From contig JALHOI010000030.1 in the NCBI GenBank assembly GCA_022843085.1, forward strand, positions 1-9,923: a stretch of DNA of 9,923 nucleotides, read 5' to 3'. Source of the stretch: Pseudobdellovibrionaceae bacterium. Lineage in GTDB: Bacteria; Bdellovibrionota; Bdellovibrionia; Bdellovibrionales; JAMPXM01. Within the stretch, counting starts at the first letter, position 1. Each line of letters starts with the position of its first letter. Position numbers and translations under genes: made by a program. A model generated the notes under the pieces. That model was not told the origin of the DNA and did no database searches. It worked only from the letters and a program-made list of their open reading frames with translations. Below, piece by piece: positions 1-6,209 of this stretch.

Positions 1-1375
1 TAAAAAAAAGTCGCGCCCACCTCTCTTCGAGCTGATGTCCGGCTGAAATTCCGGGAAAAGCCCGAAAGCCAAGCTGAGACGCGATTCGTTCGAATCCCGC
101 TTGAAGTTCGAGCGTTTTAGAATTTCGTCTTGGCATCGGTGCGACTTCAAACGCATCCGTCAACGTGTTGTAAATCGAAGGATTCGAATCGTACACGAAG
201 AGGTAGGGCCCCTGCCTCAACGCCGCCCGAATCGGCAAATTGGGATCAACCTGCCAACGAGCCCACGCCGACTCACTGACGATCAAACGATCTTGCCGAC
301 GCAGACCCTTAACAGCTTCGCCCGGTCCGGTTAATGCCGATCGAAGGCTGATCGAATCGTCGCCTTCGAACTCAGAGGGTTCGCGTGCCTCTATCCAATC
401 GAACAATGTCACACCGATGTCGGCAATCGAAACGTTCATATCAAACGACCAAGTTTTCGGAACCCAATTATAGGCTGGCTGACCGGCCGCGCGAGATTGA
501 CCGTCTCGAATTCGGTCTGAGACACGGCGATCGCGCAGGCCTTCTTTGATCAAGAGCGCGACATGTGTTGTATCGGAATGCAAGTCGAGAGCGGGAACTT
601 CGCCGGCTCGAATTTCCGCCGAATCTCCCTGCAAGCCGACAACAACGATTGTCGTCTGCTCCCAACGTTTTTGCTCTTTCAAGTGAGCCCATAACCGCGC
701 CAAACTTTCGTCGATCTCTTCAAGCTGACCGCGCGCTGTGCTTTCGCGAACCCGACCCGAATCGTCGGGCATTGGCTGCCACGGAATCAACAAGTCACCC
801 AGATGAAGAACCGCAAAAAATGAGTCGTCTGTACGTAGCGAGTCCATCCACTTCGTAAAAATATCGACGACCTCTCGCGCCGGACGATGCTGACGGCGGT
901 GATCGGGGCTGATCGCATCATCGAAGACCTCGAAGCCTTGGTGCAAGCCAGTTCGACGAAGTAACGGCGCGGCCCCGGCGACGAAGAGTGTTCGAAAGTT
1001 GAGCTGGAGTGCACGTTCGGCGACTGTTTCAATCGAAGAAGTCAATGTCCCAAGTTCGCCGCCACCATTGTGACGCAGCCCAGATCGGTACGGATAACGT
1101 CCCGTCAAGATTGATCCCATCGCAGGTGCCGAGAGGGTTGATGTGGTAAATGCGTGCGTGAACCGCACGCCTTGGTCACAGATTTCTGCAAGACCCGAAC
1201 GGGTCGCGTCATCTTTTTCTAGGCTGCAGCCAGCACGTGTGACGCCGAGACGATCGACCGCTACGACGAGAAACGACGGCCGCGCCATTTTCTTCCACTG
1301 ACACCCGACTTGGCTAACCGTCACCAACGCGAAGCAAGTCAATAAAATGACGACGGGCACGAAAGATCGGCGCAT
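1..1375 (-). CDS. Sulfatase-like (alkaline phosphatase superfamily) exported protein, partial at C-terminus
   Basis: An uninterrupted minus-strand frame starts at ATG 1375 and runs 458 codons off the left edge, so its end is not seen. The N-terminus (MRRSF, a hydrophobic stretch at about residues 6-23, then VGC at 23-25) looks like a signal peptide, possibly a weak lipobox with Cys25. The body follows the sulfatase fold in order. It has FLVVAVD at 35-41 (first metal-Asp strand), SILTGRYPYRSG at 88-99 (the classic LTGRYPxxxG block), FFAVLH at 186-191, an EIDESLARLWAHL helix at 220-232, IVVV at 243-246 (strand before the usual DHGE), HVALLIKEG and SIADIGVTLFDW near residues 275 and 320. Key residues are eroded. 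The usual TLPSH or CxPxR is LSAPAM (81-86), and the usual SDHGE is GLQGD (247-251). Fold membership is well supported; activity is doubtful. The start lacks a strong Shine-Dalgarno; AAGG lies 13 nt upstream. Confidence 0.8.
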   Translation of the reverse strand, partial: MRRSFVPVVILLTCFALVTVSQVGCQWKKMARPSFLVVAVDRLGVTRAGCSLEKDDATRSGLAEICDQGVRFTHAFTTSTLSAPAMGSILTGRYPYRSGLRHNGGGELGTLTSSIETVAERALQLNFRTLFVAGAAPLLRRTGLHQGFEVFDDAISPDHRRQHRPAREVVDIFTKWMDSLRTDDSFFAVLHLGDLLIPWQPMPDDSGRVRESTARGQLEEIDESLARLWAHLKEQKRWEQTTIVVVGLQGDSAEIRAGEVPALDLHSDTTHVALLIKEGLRDRRVSDRIRDGQSRAAGQPAYNWVPKTWSFDMNVSIADIGVTLFDWIEAREPSEFEGDDSISLRSALTGPGEAVKGLRRQDRLIVSESAWARWQVDPNLPIRAALRQGPYLFVYDSNPSIYNTLTDAFEVAPMPRRNSKTLELQAGFERIASQLGFRAFPGISAGHQLEERWARLFF

Positions 1376-1426
1376 GACCGCAATGTTACCTTGACCCGAT
1401 CGCGCGCCCTAGAAATAATTTAAGCT
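1376..1426. promoter_or_regulatory. Divergent intergenic region between sulfatase-like gene and exbB-like gene
   Basis: These 51 bp separate two divergent ATG codons, so both genes must be driven from here or, for the minus gene, from inside the exbB-like gene. The rightward promoter is described separately. No good leftward -35/-10 pair was found. A GC-rich alternating patch (CGATCGCGCGCC, 1398-1409) falls in the rightward spacer. Confidence 0.6.
1391..1419 (+). promoter_or_regulatory. Sigma70-type promoter giving a nearly leaderless exbB-like mRNA
   Basis: TTGACC at 1391-1396 matches the -35 consensus at 5 of 6 bases. After a 17-bp spacer, AATAAT at 1414-1419 matches the -10 consensus at 5 of 6. 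A start point about 7 bp downstream falls at 1426-1427, on the A of the ATG at 1427. No Shine-Dalgarno precedes that ATG (the preceding bases are AATTTAAGCT), which agrees with leaderless translation. The transcript start itself is inferred. Confidence 0.6.
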
Positions 1427-2077
1427 ATGCTAACAGATCGACTTTTTAGTGTGGCACAAGGTGGAGCAGAGGCGACTTTATGGCTTTTGCTGATTCTCAG
1501 CGTCGTCAGTATCGGGCTGATTCTCGAACGATGGCTAACTCTTCGCGCAGTCGTTTCGCAGTCGAATAAGAATCGCGCGCGCATGAAGGACGCTCTTCAG
1601 AGCTATAATTTGAGCGAACTCGAAGAGATGGCGAAAGATCGCGACTCGCTAGAAGGTCGCGCACTCTCGTACGGACTTCGGCACGTCAAAGAGAGCGGCA
1701 CTGAAGGGCTCGGAGAAATCTTCAATTCTTTTGCGCTTCTCGAACGACCCGCACTCGAACGCTCACTCAACTTTCTTGCGACGATTGGATCAAACGCGCC
1801 TTTCATCGGATTGCTCGGAACTGTGCTTGGAATTATGAAGGCATTTCGCGATCTCGCTGCGAACGCTTCAACGGGCAACGAGGCTGTAATGGCAGGAATC
1901 GCTGAAGCTCTGGTCGCTACCGCTGTTGGGCTGATTGTCGCGATTCCCGCAGTCATTGCGTACAACTCGTTCCAAAAACAAGTCCGCGGCACGATGCAGA
2001 GTATCGATTCAGTTCGTGAACTCTGCGTTGCCTACGCAAAATCAATTCGCAGCCGACCTGCGAAAGGGACCGTGTAG
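1427..2077 (+). CDS. MotA/TolQ/ExbB proton channel family protein
   Basis: Inner-membrane channel subunit that, with an ExbD/TolR partner, uses the proton motive force to drive a periplasmic transducer. The 216-residue length and three-helix layout fit the family. TM1 is at about 15-35 (ending LILERW), a cytoplasmic loop spans about 36-115, TM2 is at about 117-140 (NAPFIGLLGTVLGIMKAF) and TM3 at about 161-180 (ALVATAVGLIVAIPAVIAYN). Thr132, Glu160 and Thr165 fall where E. coli ExbB has Thr148, Glu176 and Thr181, with identical 28- and 5-residue spacings, so the ion path looks intact. The ExbD partner follows after 2 bp, so the two are surely cotranscribed. No TonB, TolA or TonB-dependent receptor is adjacent, so ExbB-type and TolQ-type cannot be separated; the NAPFIGLLGTVLGIM sequence is closer to ExbB. 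The ATG at 1427 lacks a Shine-Dalgarno but sits at the predicted transcript start. Confidence 0.93.
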   Translation: MLTDRLFSVAQGGAEATLWLLLILSVVSIGLILERWLTLRAVVSQSNKNRARMKDALQSYNLSELEEMAKDRDSLEGRALSYGLRHVKESGTEGLGEIFNSFALLERPALERSLNFLATIGSNAPFIGLLGTVLGIMKAFRDLAANASTGNEAVMAGIAEALVATAVGLIVAIPAVIAYNSFQKQVRGTMQSIDSVRELCVAYAKSIRSRPAKGTV

Positions 2078-2079
2078 AA

Positions 2080-2487
2080 ATGGCCGGTGGCATTAACCAA
2101 AACGATGATGAACCAATAGCGGCGATTAACATCGTCCCCCTTGTCGACGTCATTCTCGTCGTTCTCATCATCTTCATGGTCACGGCACCGCTTGTCCTGA
2201 AACCGGTCATCGATATCAATCTACCGAAATCATCGTCCGGCGAAGACGCCCCGCCTGCACCTCTCAATGTCGCAATCGGAAAAGACGGATCAATCGTGGT
2301 CAACGGGCAGCCCGCAACCCCCGAAGCGTTATCGGCGATTGCAGCGAAAACAGTCTCTGAAAAACCAGACACTGCCGCGATTCTTCAAGCCGACAGAACC
2401 GTAACGCTAGAAACGCTGACGTCCGTCATCGATCTCATCAAAACCGCCGGCGTCAAAAAAGTCGCCTTCAGTATCGAGAAAAAATAG
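2080..2487 (+). CDS. ExbD/TolR family protein
   Basis: Partner of the preceding channel protein: a single-pass inner-membrane subunit with a periplasmic domain. At 135 residues it has normal family length. A short acidic N-terminus leads into INIVPLVDVILVVLIIFMV (16-34), the standard ExbD transmembrane signature, with the essential Asp at residue 23. The periplasmic part (about 45-135) has the usual order: INLPKS linker, a strand LNVAIGKDGSIVVNG, a helix, ILQADRTV, then a helix ending in VAFSIEKK. The gene starts 2 bp after the exbB-like stop. AAAGGGA inside the end of that gene, about 10 nt before the ATG, serves as ribosome binding site. Nothing is broken or unusual. The protein could serve TonB-like transport or a Tol-like system; no neighbour decides it. 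Confidence 0.93.
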   Translation: MAGGINQNDDEPIAAINIVPLVDVILVVLIIFMVTAPLVLKPVIDINLPKSSSGEDAPPAPLNVAIGKDGSIVVNGQPATPEALSAIAAKTVSEKPDTAAILQADRTVTLETLTSVIDLIKTAGVKKVAFSIEKK

Positions 2488-2568
2488 CGATCGCGAGATT
2501 GATCAAGTCGCGAAAAAAGTTCGCTGTCTGAGGCAACAGAAAGATCAATTTCCTTCCGACCCACTGAT
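2488..2568. other. Convergent intergenic gap, no clear terminator
   Basis: 81 bp lie between the ExbD stop and the stop of the convergent secreted-protein gene. TCGCGA occurs at 2491-2496 and 2508-2513 (it can fold with an 11-nt loop), and GCGAA/TTCGC at 2510-2514 and 2520-2524 could form a 5-bp hairpin. Neither is followed by a T run on either strand, so I do not call a Rho-independent terminator. Confidence 0.45.
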
Positions 2569-4119
2569 TCAATTACCCGAGCGGTAACCTTCGCCACGTA
2601 GGCTGCGCAGTTCCTCATCCACTAGCGCCTTCCAGTATGTCGGACTATTAGCCAATCTACCCGTTCCATCAAAAAATCCATTCCAGAGAAGCCAGTTTCC
2701 GCTCATCGAGACCGAGGGGTTGGTAATGAGAGAAATCATTTCGGCAAAGAGCCAGCGTGAGCTTGGCCGAAGCCCCATCAAGAGGCCAAGAGTCGCAACA
2801 TGGTGCGAATGTTCGCCATGAATGTCAGCGAAGGCGCCCGTCTCATACGGTATCTGGTACTGATGGATCGGATATAGAACGTCGCTCACAAGCGTCGCCC
2901 GACCCGCTAAGGGTTTGCCGACAACAAAATCTAAAACCCGTCTTGGCCTGTTCTCACCCCAGTCTAAATTTCTGAAAGCCTGTTCGATCGCTCTTGGACC
3001 TCGAGCACCTATTCTTGCAGCTGTTCGATGCACAGAAGAATTGCGGTACGATTCTCGAAGTTCGATTTCAAATGATGACACACTATCGGGATCCAGATTT
3101 TTTGAGCTCCTTAGTAGCCGTTCAATCGGCGATCGCTTTGTCTCTCGATCTTTCTGAAATAGTGACTCAAGTGTCGGTACGTAATCCAAAAAATTAAGAC
3201 TATCCAAGATGTCAACTTCGAAACGAGTCGGCAATGGCTCTAAGCTATGGTCCTGACCAGCAGGTGATTCTGTTGAAAGTACGAAGCCGAACTCGGTCAG
3301 ACGCTGCATCCCGGAACGTTCATTTGGTCCATAGTTCACATTAAAGACTTCGAGCTCGATCTGGCGATCGAGGCGTTTACCATCGGCATAAAGTATAAAG
3401 CCTGAATACAAAAGCCCAACCTTAGTGATCGTGGGAAACAGAAAAAACTCGTGTTGGTAGTAAACATCGGCCTTCAGATCTTTCGCCAGCTGTTCGGTCA
3501 CATTCGTCCTAACTCTGAAACCAACTCTCTGTGAATCGGCGGTTCGTGAAGACGCGTAAAAACTTAGACCTATATTCAGACGTTCTCGGCCGCCATAGTT
3601 TCTGACTTCTAGCGAGACCGCTTCATCACTTCGGCCGATCGCATTAATTTTCGGTTCTGCAAAATCAGTGATTACAGGAAGGCTCGAGAGCATCGCAAAC
3701 TCTGGCGAGTACTCGGCTGCGTGATCCCAAAACTGTCCGCCGCGCACAGGGGAAATAACCCAAGACGCACTGACTTCTCGACTAAGATCGTTTTTTGCGC
3801 GTCCGACCGAACCTTTCAGATTTAAAATTGGATCAAAATCCGATTGACGCACATTTGCTTCAATTTTATTTTTTACAGATTTTTCAGCGCCGAAATACGC
3901 GGCTTCCGAAAGTCTAGGCTGAATCGTTGTAAGATAATGCTTTCCGTATCTGGCGACCTCGTCAGGAATTACGCCGTGAGTATTTGCAAAGCCTCGCATT
4001 TCTTGGAATAAATCGGAGCAGCGCTCCGATGCTTGGGCTGCAAAGGGTGAAACAGAAATAATCGCAATCTGTAAACAAAGAAGTGACCGCAAACTGTTGA
4101 AACAGAAGTTACGCTTCAA
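2569..4119 (-). CDS. Secreted protein of unknown function (516 aa, TTG start)
   Basis: I do not recognise a family. The start is TTG at 4119. The only in-frame ATG nearby, 15 nt upstream, is followed by a stop codon immediately before this TTG, and GAGGT lies 5 nt before the TTG, so the start is well fixed. The N-terminus is a clear Sec signal peptide: MKR, a hydrophobic core at about 11-25 (LRSLLCLQIAIISVSPF), and an AQA cleavage site at 28-30. The mature protein is therefore periplasmic or exported. The middle (about 100-300) alternates hydrophobic and polar residues and looks strand-rich. Residues 310-410 are charged and helical-looking. The C-terminal 110 residues are the most distinctive, with YQIPYETGAFADIHGEHSHH at 421-440 (Asp432, His434, His437, His439, His440) and NWLLWNGFFDGTGR at 475-488. 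The His/Asp cluster could bind metal, but that is inference. By eye it is a little more AT-rich than its neighbours. Confidence 0.85.
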   Translation of the reverse strand: MKRNFCFNSLRSLLCLQIAIISVSPFAAQASERCSDLFQEMRGFANTHGVIPDEVARYGKHYLTTIQPRLSEAAYFGAEKSVKNKIEANVRQSDFDPILNLKGSVGRAKNDLSREVSASWVISPVRGGQFWDHAAEYSPEFAMLSSLPVITDFAEPKINAIGRSDEAVSLEVRNYGGRERLNIGLSFYASSRTADSQRVGFRVRTNVTEQLAKDLKADVYYQHEFFLFPTITKVGLLYSGFILYADGKRLDRQIELEVFNVNYGPNERSGMQRLTEFGFVLSTESPAGQDHSLEPLPTRFEVDILDSLNFLDYVPTLESLFQKDRETKRSPIERLLRSSKNLDPDSVSSFEIELRESYRNSSVHRTAARIGARGPRAIEQAFRNLDWGENRPRRVLDFVVGKPLAGRATLVSDVLYPIHQYQIPYETGAFADIHGEHSHHVATLGLLMGLRPSSRWLFAEMISLITNPSVSMSGNWLLWNGFFDGTGRLANSPTYWKALVDEELRSLRGEGYRSGN

Positions 4120-4124
4120 TCAAG

Positions 4125-4130
4125 ACCTCG
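4125..4130 (-). promoter_or_regulatory. Ribosome binding site deciding the TTG start at 4119
   Basis: On the minus strand this reads CGAGGT, followed by 5 nt and TTG. It overlaps a 4-codon ATG...TGA reading frame that ends right before the TTG, so an ATG start further up is impossible in this frame. Confidence 0.6.
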
Positions 4131-4142
4131 TCATAGTCTCAA

Positions 4143-4192
4143 GACTCTCTGCTTTCCCTACGCAGACTATTCTTTCTATGCAGATCAGAGTC
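4143..4192. repeat. Bulged inverted repeat upstream of the secreted-protein gene
   Basis: GACTCTCTGC at 4143-4152 is complementary to GCAG (4180-4183) plus AGAGTC (4187-4192), with a 3-base ATC bulge and a 27-base loop. It lies 24-73 bases before the minus-strand TTG start, where an operator or a 5' leader structure would sit. Function is not shown. Confidence 0.45.
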
Positions 4193-4199
4193 CTACTCT

Positions 4200-4215
4200 A
4201 AAGCTGCGAAGCTTT
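4200..4215. repeat. Perfect 6-bp hairpin with GCGA tetraloop
   Basis: AAAGCT, loop GCGA, AGCTTT. Flanking CTCT (4195-4198 region) and AGAG (just past 4220) could extend the stem across a 5-base bulge. It is about 120 bp after the VWA stop on the minus strand and has no U tract, so it is not a standard terminator. Confidence 0.45.
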
Positions 4216-4259
4216 GCTATAGAGCGCGGTTCGAGACCACGGCGAGCCACCGAATGCGA

Positions 4260-4273
4260 TTTGCGGCCGCAAA
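4260..4273. repeat. 14-bp perfect palindrome
   Basis: TTTGCGGCCGCAAA is its own reverse complement. Such symmetry can mark a dimeric regulator site, but with one copy and no adjacent promoter this may be chance. Confidence 0.35.
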
Positions 4274-4334
4274 ACGTCACCTCGTAGAACTTGTCGATGA
4301 AGGAGGTCGCGACGGCAACATCTGTAAACAAAAT

Positions 4335-6005
4335 CTAGGGTTTGACTCTCGACTCTTGTCCGACCCGATAGGAGCTGTACTGATCGATACTTAGATTCAG
4401 GCGAACCTGGTTCGATGACTGTGACACGCGCTGAAAGCTGTAGCGAAGCTCGCCCGGGCCGTTCGGATCTCGTTCTGGCGATTGAAGGAAGTAGACCATC
4501 ACGACATTTTCGTTGGCAGCATGCTCAAGACCACTGATGCCACTCACCTGTGAATTTGCAACCGCCGCCGTTCGGTAAAGCGGTAAGACAGTTTGTTTGT
4601 ACGTATAGCAGTTTTGCCCAGAAGCATTGACCCTCGAAAATTTAAATTCTCCGTCGTAGGCAGGAGAACTAGCCGGGTTTCGCCAATTGCGGTGCTGCTG
4701 AAAAATCGTATCGAGACGCAATCCAAGATAGAGCTGATTAATGTTGTTGTGGTCAAGACCAGACGATTTGTTGCGAGTCATCGCATATTCAAACCAGTCG
4801 AGATAACCATCACCATCGCTATCAAAGTTAAACGGATCAGCGTCAGTACCCATCGCGTCCGTCCATCTCTGTGTTGGCCCAACCGGCGTCGAAGAACGCA
4901 TGTATTGCTCTTCGCAGTTATTGAGGAGATCGCGATCAGGATCACTCGCGTCTGTGCAGTTCAGCGGAAGCGCTTCTCCAAAAACTGCAAATTTATACCA
5001 GAGCGAATCGTTTAAATACGTGCTGAAACTGTTTCGATTGCTGGGGTCGAACAACCTTCCGCCGAGACGCTGCATTTTGACGGGATCATTTCTGAACTCG
5101 GCGTTGTAGCGAATTTCGTCTTTATCACACAGTGAATCTGCATCCGAGTCGGCGTCGATGGTACCGTCGTCGCATGGCGCGCCGTTCATATTCGTAACGA
5201 CAATGTTTTTTATGACCCAAGGCTCGGCCGTCGAGAAACCTATCAGAGAATCGATTGGAATCTGACCGTCAATGTTGGTATCCAAAAATTGCCCTCCGCC
5301 CAGTGCCGACATTCGCATGAGACGGCCGGAAGCCGCGGGGTCGACTGGTCCGTAGTAAACCGTCGACAAAGAAACTCGACCCGCCGTTTTCAAATTTTGA
5401 ACATCGGTATCAATCGCCATTTCGTCGATCGGTGTTCCGTAGTCTGTCGGTGTTCCGTCTGACAACAACACAATGACGTAGCTGGAAATCTCGTTTGCGT
5501 TTGCTGTGATATCGAAAGTCACTGCGGCTCGCGCCATCGATAAAGCAGAGCGATATGGAGTTGCTCCAAAATCGGGATCGGTTCCGATTCTAGCGATTGC
5601 CGCCTGAACTCTTGTTGGATCGGCTGAAAAAGTTGGCTGTTGGGTGCTGCCGTTGTTGATGTAGCCCTCTGAGGCGGCGCCACTGAATACGACAACCCCC
5701 CATTTGACCATTGGATTTTGCACGTGCTTCTGAAAAAAAGTAGAAATCGTCCGAACCCGAAATTGATTGGTATCTGTCGTTAGATTCGAGCCCGATTTAT
5801 CAACTACGAAAAGGACTTTGGTCGGGTTCGCAAATGTCGTCGGTACAACCGCGCAAATCTCGCCATCCGACTTGGCAGATGCTAGCTCGGTGTTCAGAAC
5901 GAGCCTCGTCTGATCGCAGTTTTGAAACCCGAGAATCGTGACCGCACTTATAAGTGCGGCAGACGCAAAGCGAGCCCGAAATCTTTTAAGACGTAGCTGC
6001 TTCAA
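4335..6005 (-). CDS. VWA-domain lipoprotein with thrombospondin type 3-like calcium repeats
   Basis: Predicted exported lipoprotein of 556 residues. I place the start at TTG 6005 because GGGGGAG lies 7 nt upstream and it leaves a compact signal peptide: KQLRLKRFRARF, a hydrophobic core at about 14-27, then FQNC with Cys30 as the likely lipidated residue. A longer in-frame TTG at 6047 (570 residues) has AGGT too close to use well. Residues about 62-256 form a von Willebrand factor A domain. VVDKSGS gives the MIDAS Asp69, Ser71 and Ser73, with Thr149 and Asp183 (LLSDGTP) completing it, so metal-dependent ligand binding looks intact. Acidic loops at 284-297 (DADSDADSLCDKDE), 355-367 and 394-407 (FDSDGDGYLDWFEY) resemble TSP3/EF-hand calcium sites. 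The C-terminal 140 residues match nothing I know. A surface adhesion or protein-binding role is inferred. The gene is divergent from the motor operon at 6210. Confidence 0.88.
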   Translation of the reverse strand: MKQLRLKRFRARFASAALISAVTILGFQNCDQTRLVLNTELASAKSDGEICAVVPTTFANPTKVLFVVDKSGSNLTTDTNQFRVRTISTFFQKHVQNPMVKWGVVVFSGAASEGYINNGSTQQPTFSADPTRVQAAIARIGTDPDFGATPYRSALSMARAAVTFDITANANEISSYVIVLLSDGTPTDYGTPIDEMAIDTDVQNLKTAGRVSLSTVYYGPVDPAASGRLMRMSALGGGQFLDTNIDGQIPIDSLIGFSTAEPWVIKNIVVTNMNGAPCDDGTIDADSDADSLCDKDEIRYNAEFRNDPVKMQRLGGRLFDPSNRNSFSTYLNDSLWYKFAVFGEALPLNCTDASDPDRDLLNNCEEQYMRSSTPVGPTQRWTDAMGTDADPFNFDSDGDGYLDWFEYAMTRNKSSGLDHNNINQLYLGLRLDTIFQQHRNWRNPASSPAYDGEFKFSRVNASGQNCYTYKQTVLPLYRTAAVANSQVSGISGLEHAANENVVMVYFLQSPERDPNGPGELRYSFQRVSQSSNQVRLNLSIDQYSSYRVGQESRVKP

Positions 6006-6012
6006 ATTACGA

Positions 6013-6019
6013 CTCCCCC
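6013..6019 (-). promoter_or_regulatory. Ribosome binding site favouring the TTG start at 6005
   Basis: Reads GGGGGAG on the minus strand, 7 nt before TTG 6005. It lies within the longer alternative frame that would begin at TTG 6047, so it is what favours the shorter protein. Confidence 0.5.
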
Positions 6020-6094
6020 ACCCAATGCCTAATAACTTAGTCTTCAAGACCTAAGCCGGCCTGTGACGCTTCTCGAATCAGCTGGCTGAAATTT

Positions 6095-6130
6095 GATCGA
6101 CAGTCGTCAACCAGATCGACAGCCTTCAAC
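6095..6130. repeat. Tandem 17-bp direct repeat in the divergent promoter region
   Basis: GATCGACAGTCGTCAAC (6095-6111) and GATCGACAGCCTTCAAC (6114-6130) agree at 15 of 17 bases with a 19-bp period. They lie between the divergent VWA lipoprotein gene and the motor operon. Period and position suggest two sites for a DNA-binding regulator on one face of the helix. No clear -35/-10 pair was found around them, so activation or an alternative sigma factor is possible. The regulator is unknown. Confidence 0.55.
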
Positions 6131-6194
6131 TTAAGCGACGAAATCCAGGCCGTAAAACCTTATGTCTTATCGGCACTCTGCCGATCTTTCCTGT

Positions 6195-6200
6195 AGAGGA
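6195..6200 (+). promoter_or_regulatory. Ribosome binding site favouring the TTG start at 6210
   Basis: AGAGGA ends 9 nt before TTG 6210. The upstream ATG at 6162 and the downstream ATG at 6267 both lack a comparable purine-rich site. Confidence 0.45.
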
Positions 6201-6209
6201 AAACGCATC

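Larger units (their letters stand above)
4120..4334. other. Intergenic region between two minus-strand genes, with inverted repeats
   Basis: 215 bp lie between the VWA gene stop and the TTG start of the 516-residue secreted protein. They hold a bulged inverted repeat (4143-4152 with 4180-4192), a perfect tetraloop hairpin (4200-4215) and a 14-bp palindrome (4260-4273). No convincing promoter or Rho-independent terminator was seen. Short open frames exist on both strands, but none has a start with a placed ribosome binding site. Confidence 0.5.

Noticed and set aside
101..1032. Short open frames on both strands over the sulfatase-like gene
   Set aside because: They are shadows. The minus-strand frame from 1375 is continuous to the window edge and carries recognisable sulfatase motifs.
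2491..2524. Possible terminator hairpins after the exbD-like gene
   Set aside because: Stems are only 5-6 bp and no T run follows on either strand.
4299..4306. Perfect AAGGAGGT Shine-Dalgarno-like string on the plus strand
   Set aside because: No ATG, GTG or TTG follows within 4-12 nt, so it is not a usable ribosome binding site.
4254..4394. Plus-strand 46-codon frame starting MRFAAAKRHLVELVDEGG
   Set aside because: It reads somewhat like protein, but it has no ribosome binding site before its ATG and overlaps the 3' end of the well-supported VWA gene on the other strand.
6131..6158. TTAAGC-16-TAAAAC as promoter of the motor operon
   Set aside because: Only 3/6 and 4/6 matches, and the start point would fall inside the alternative coding start region; too weak to call.
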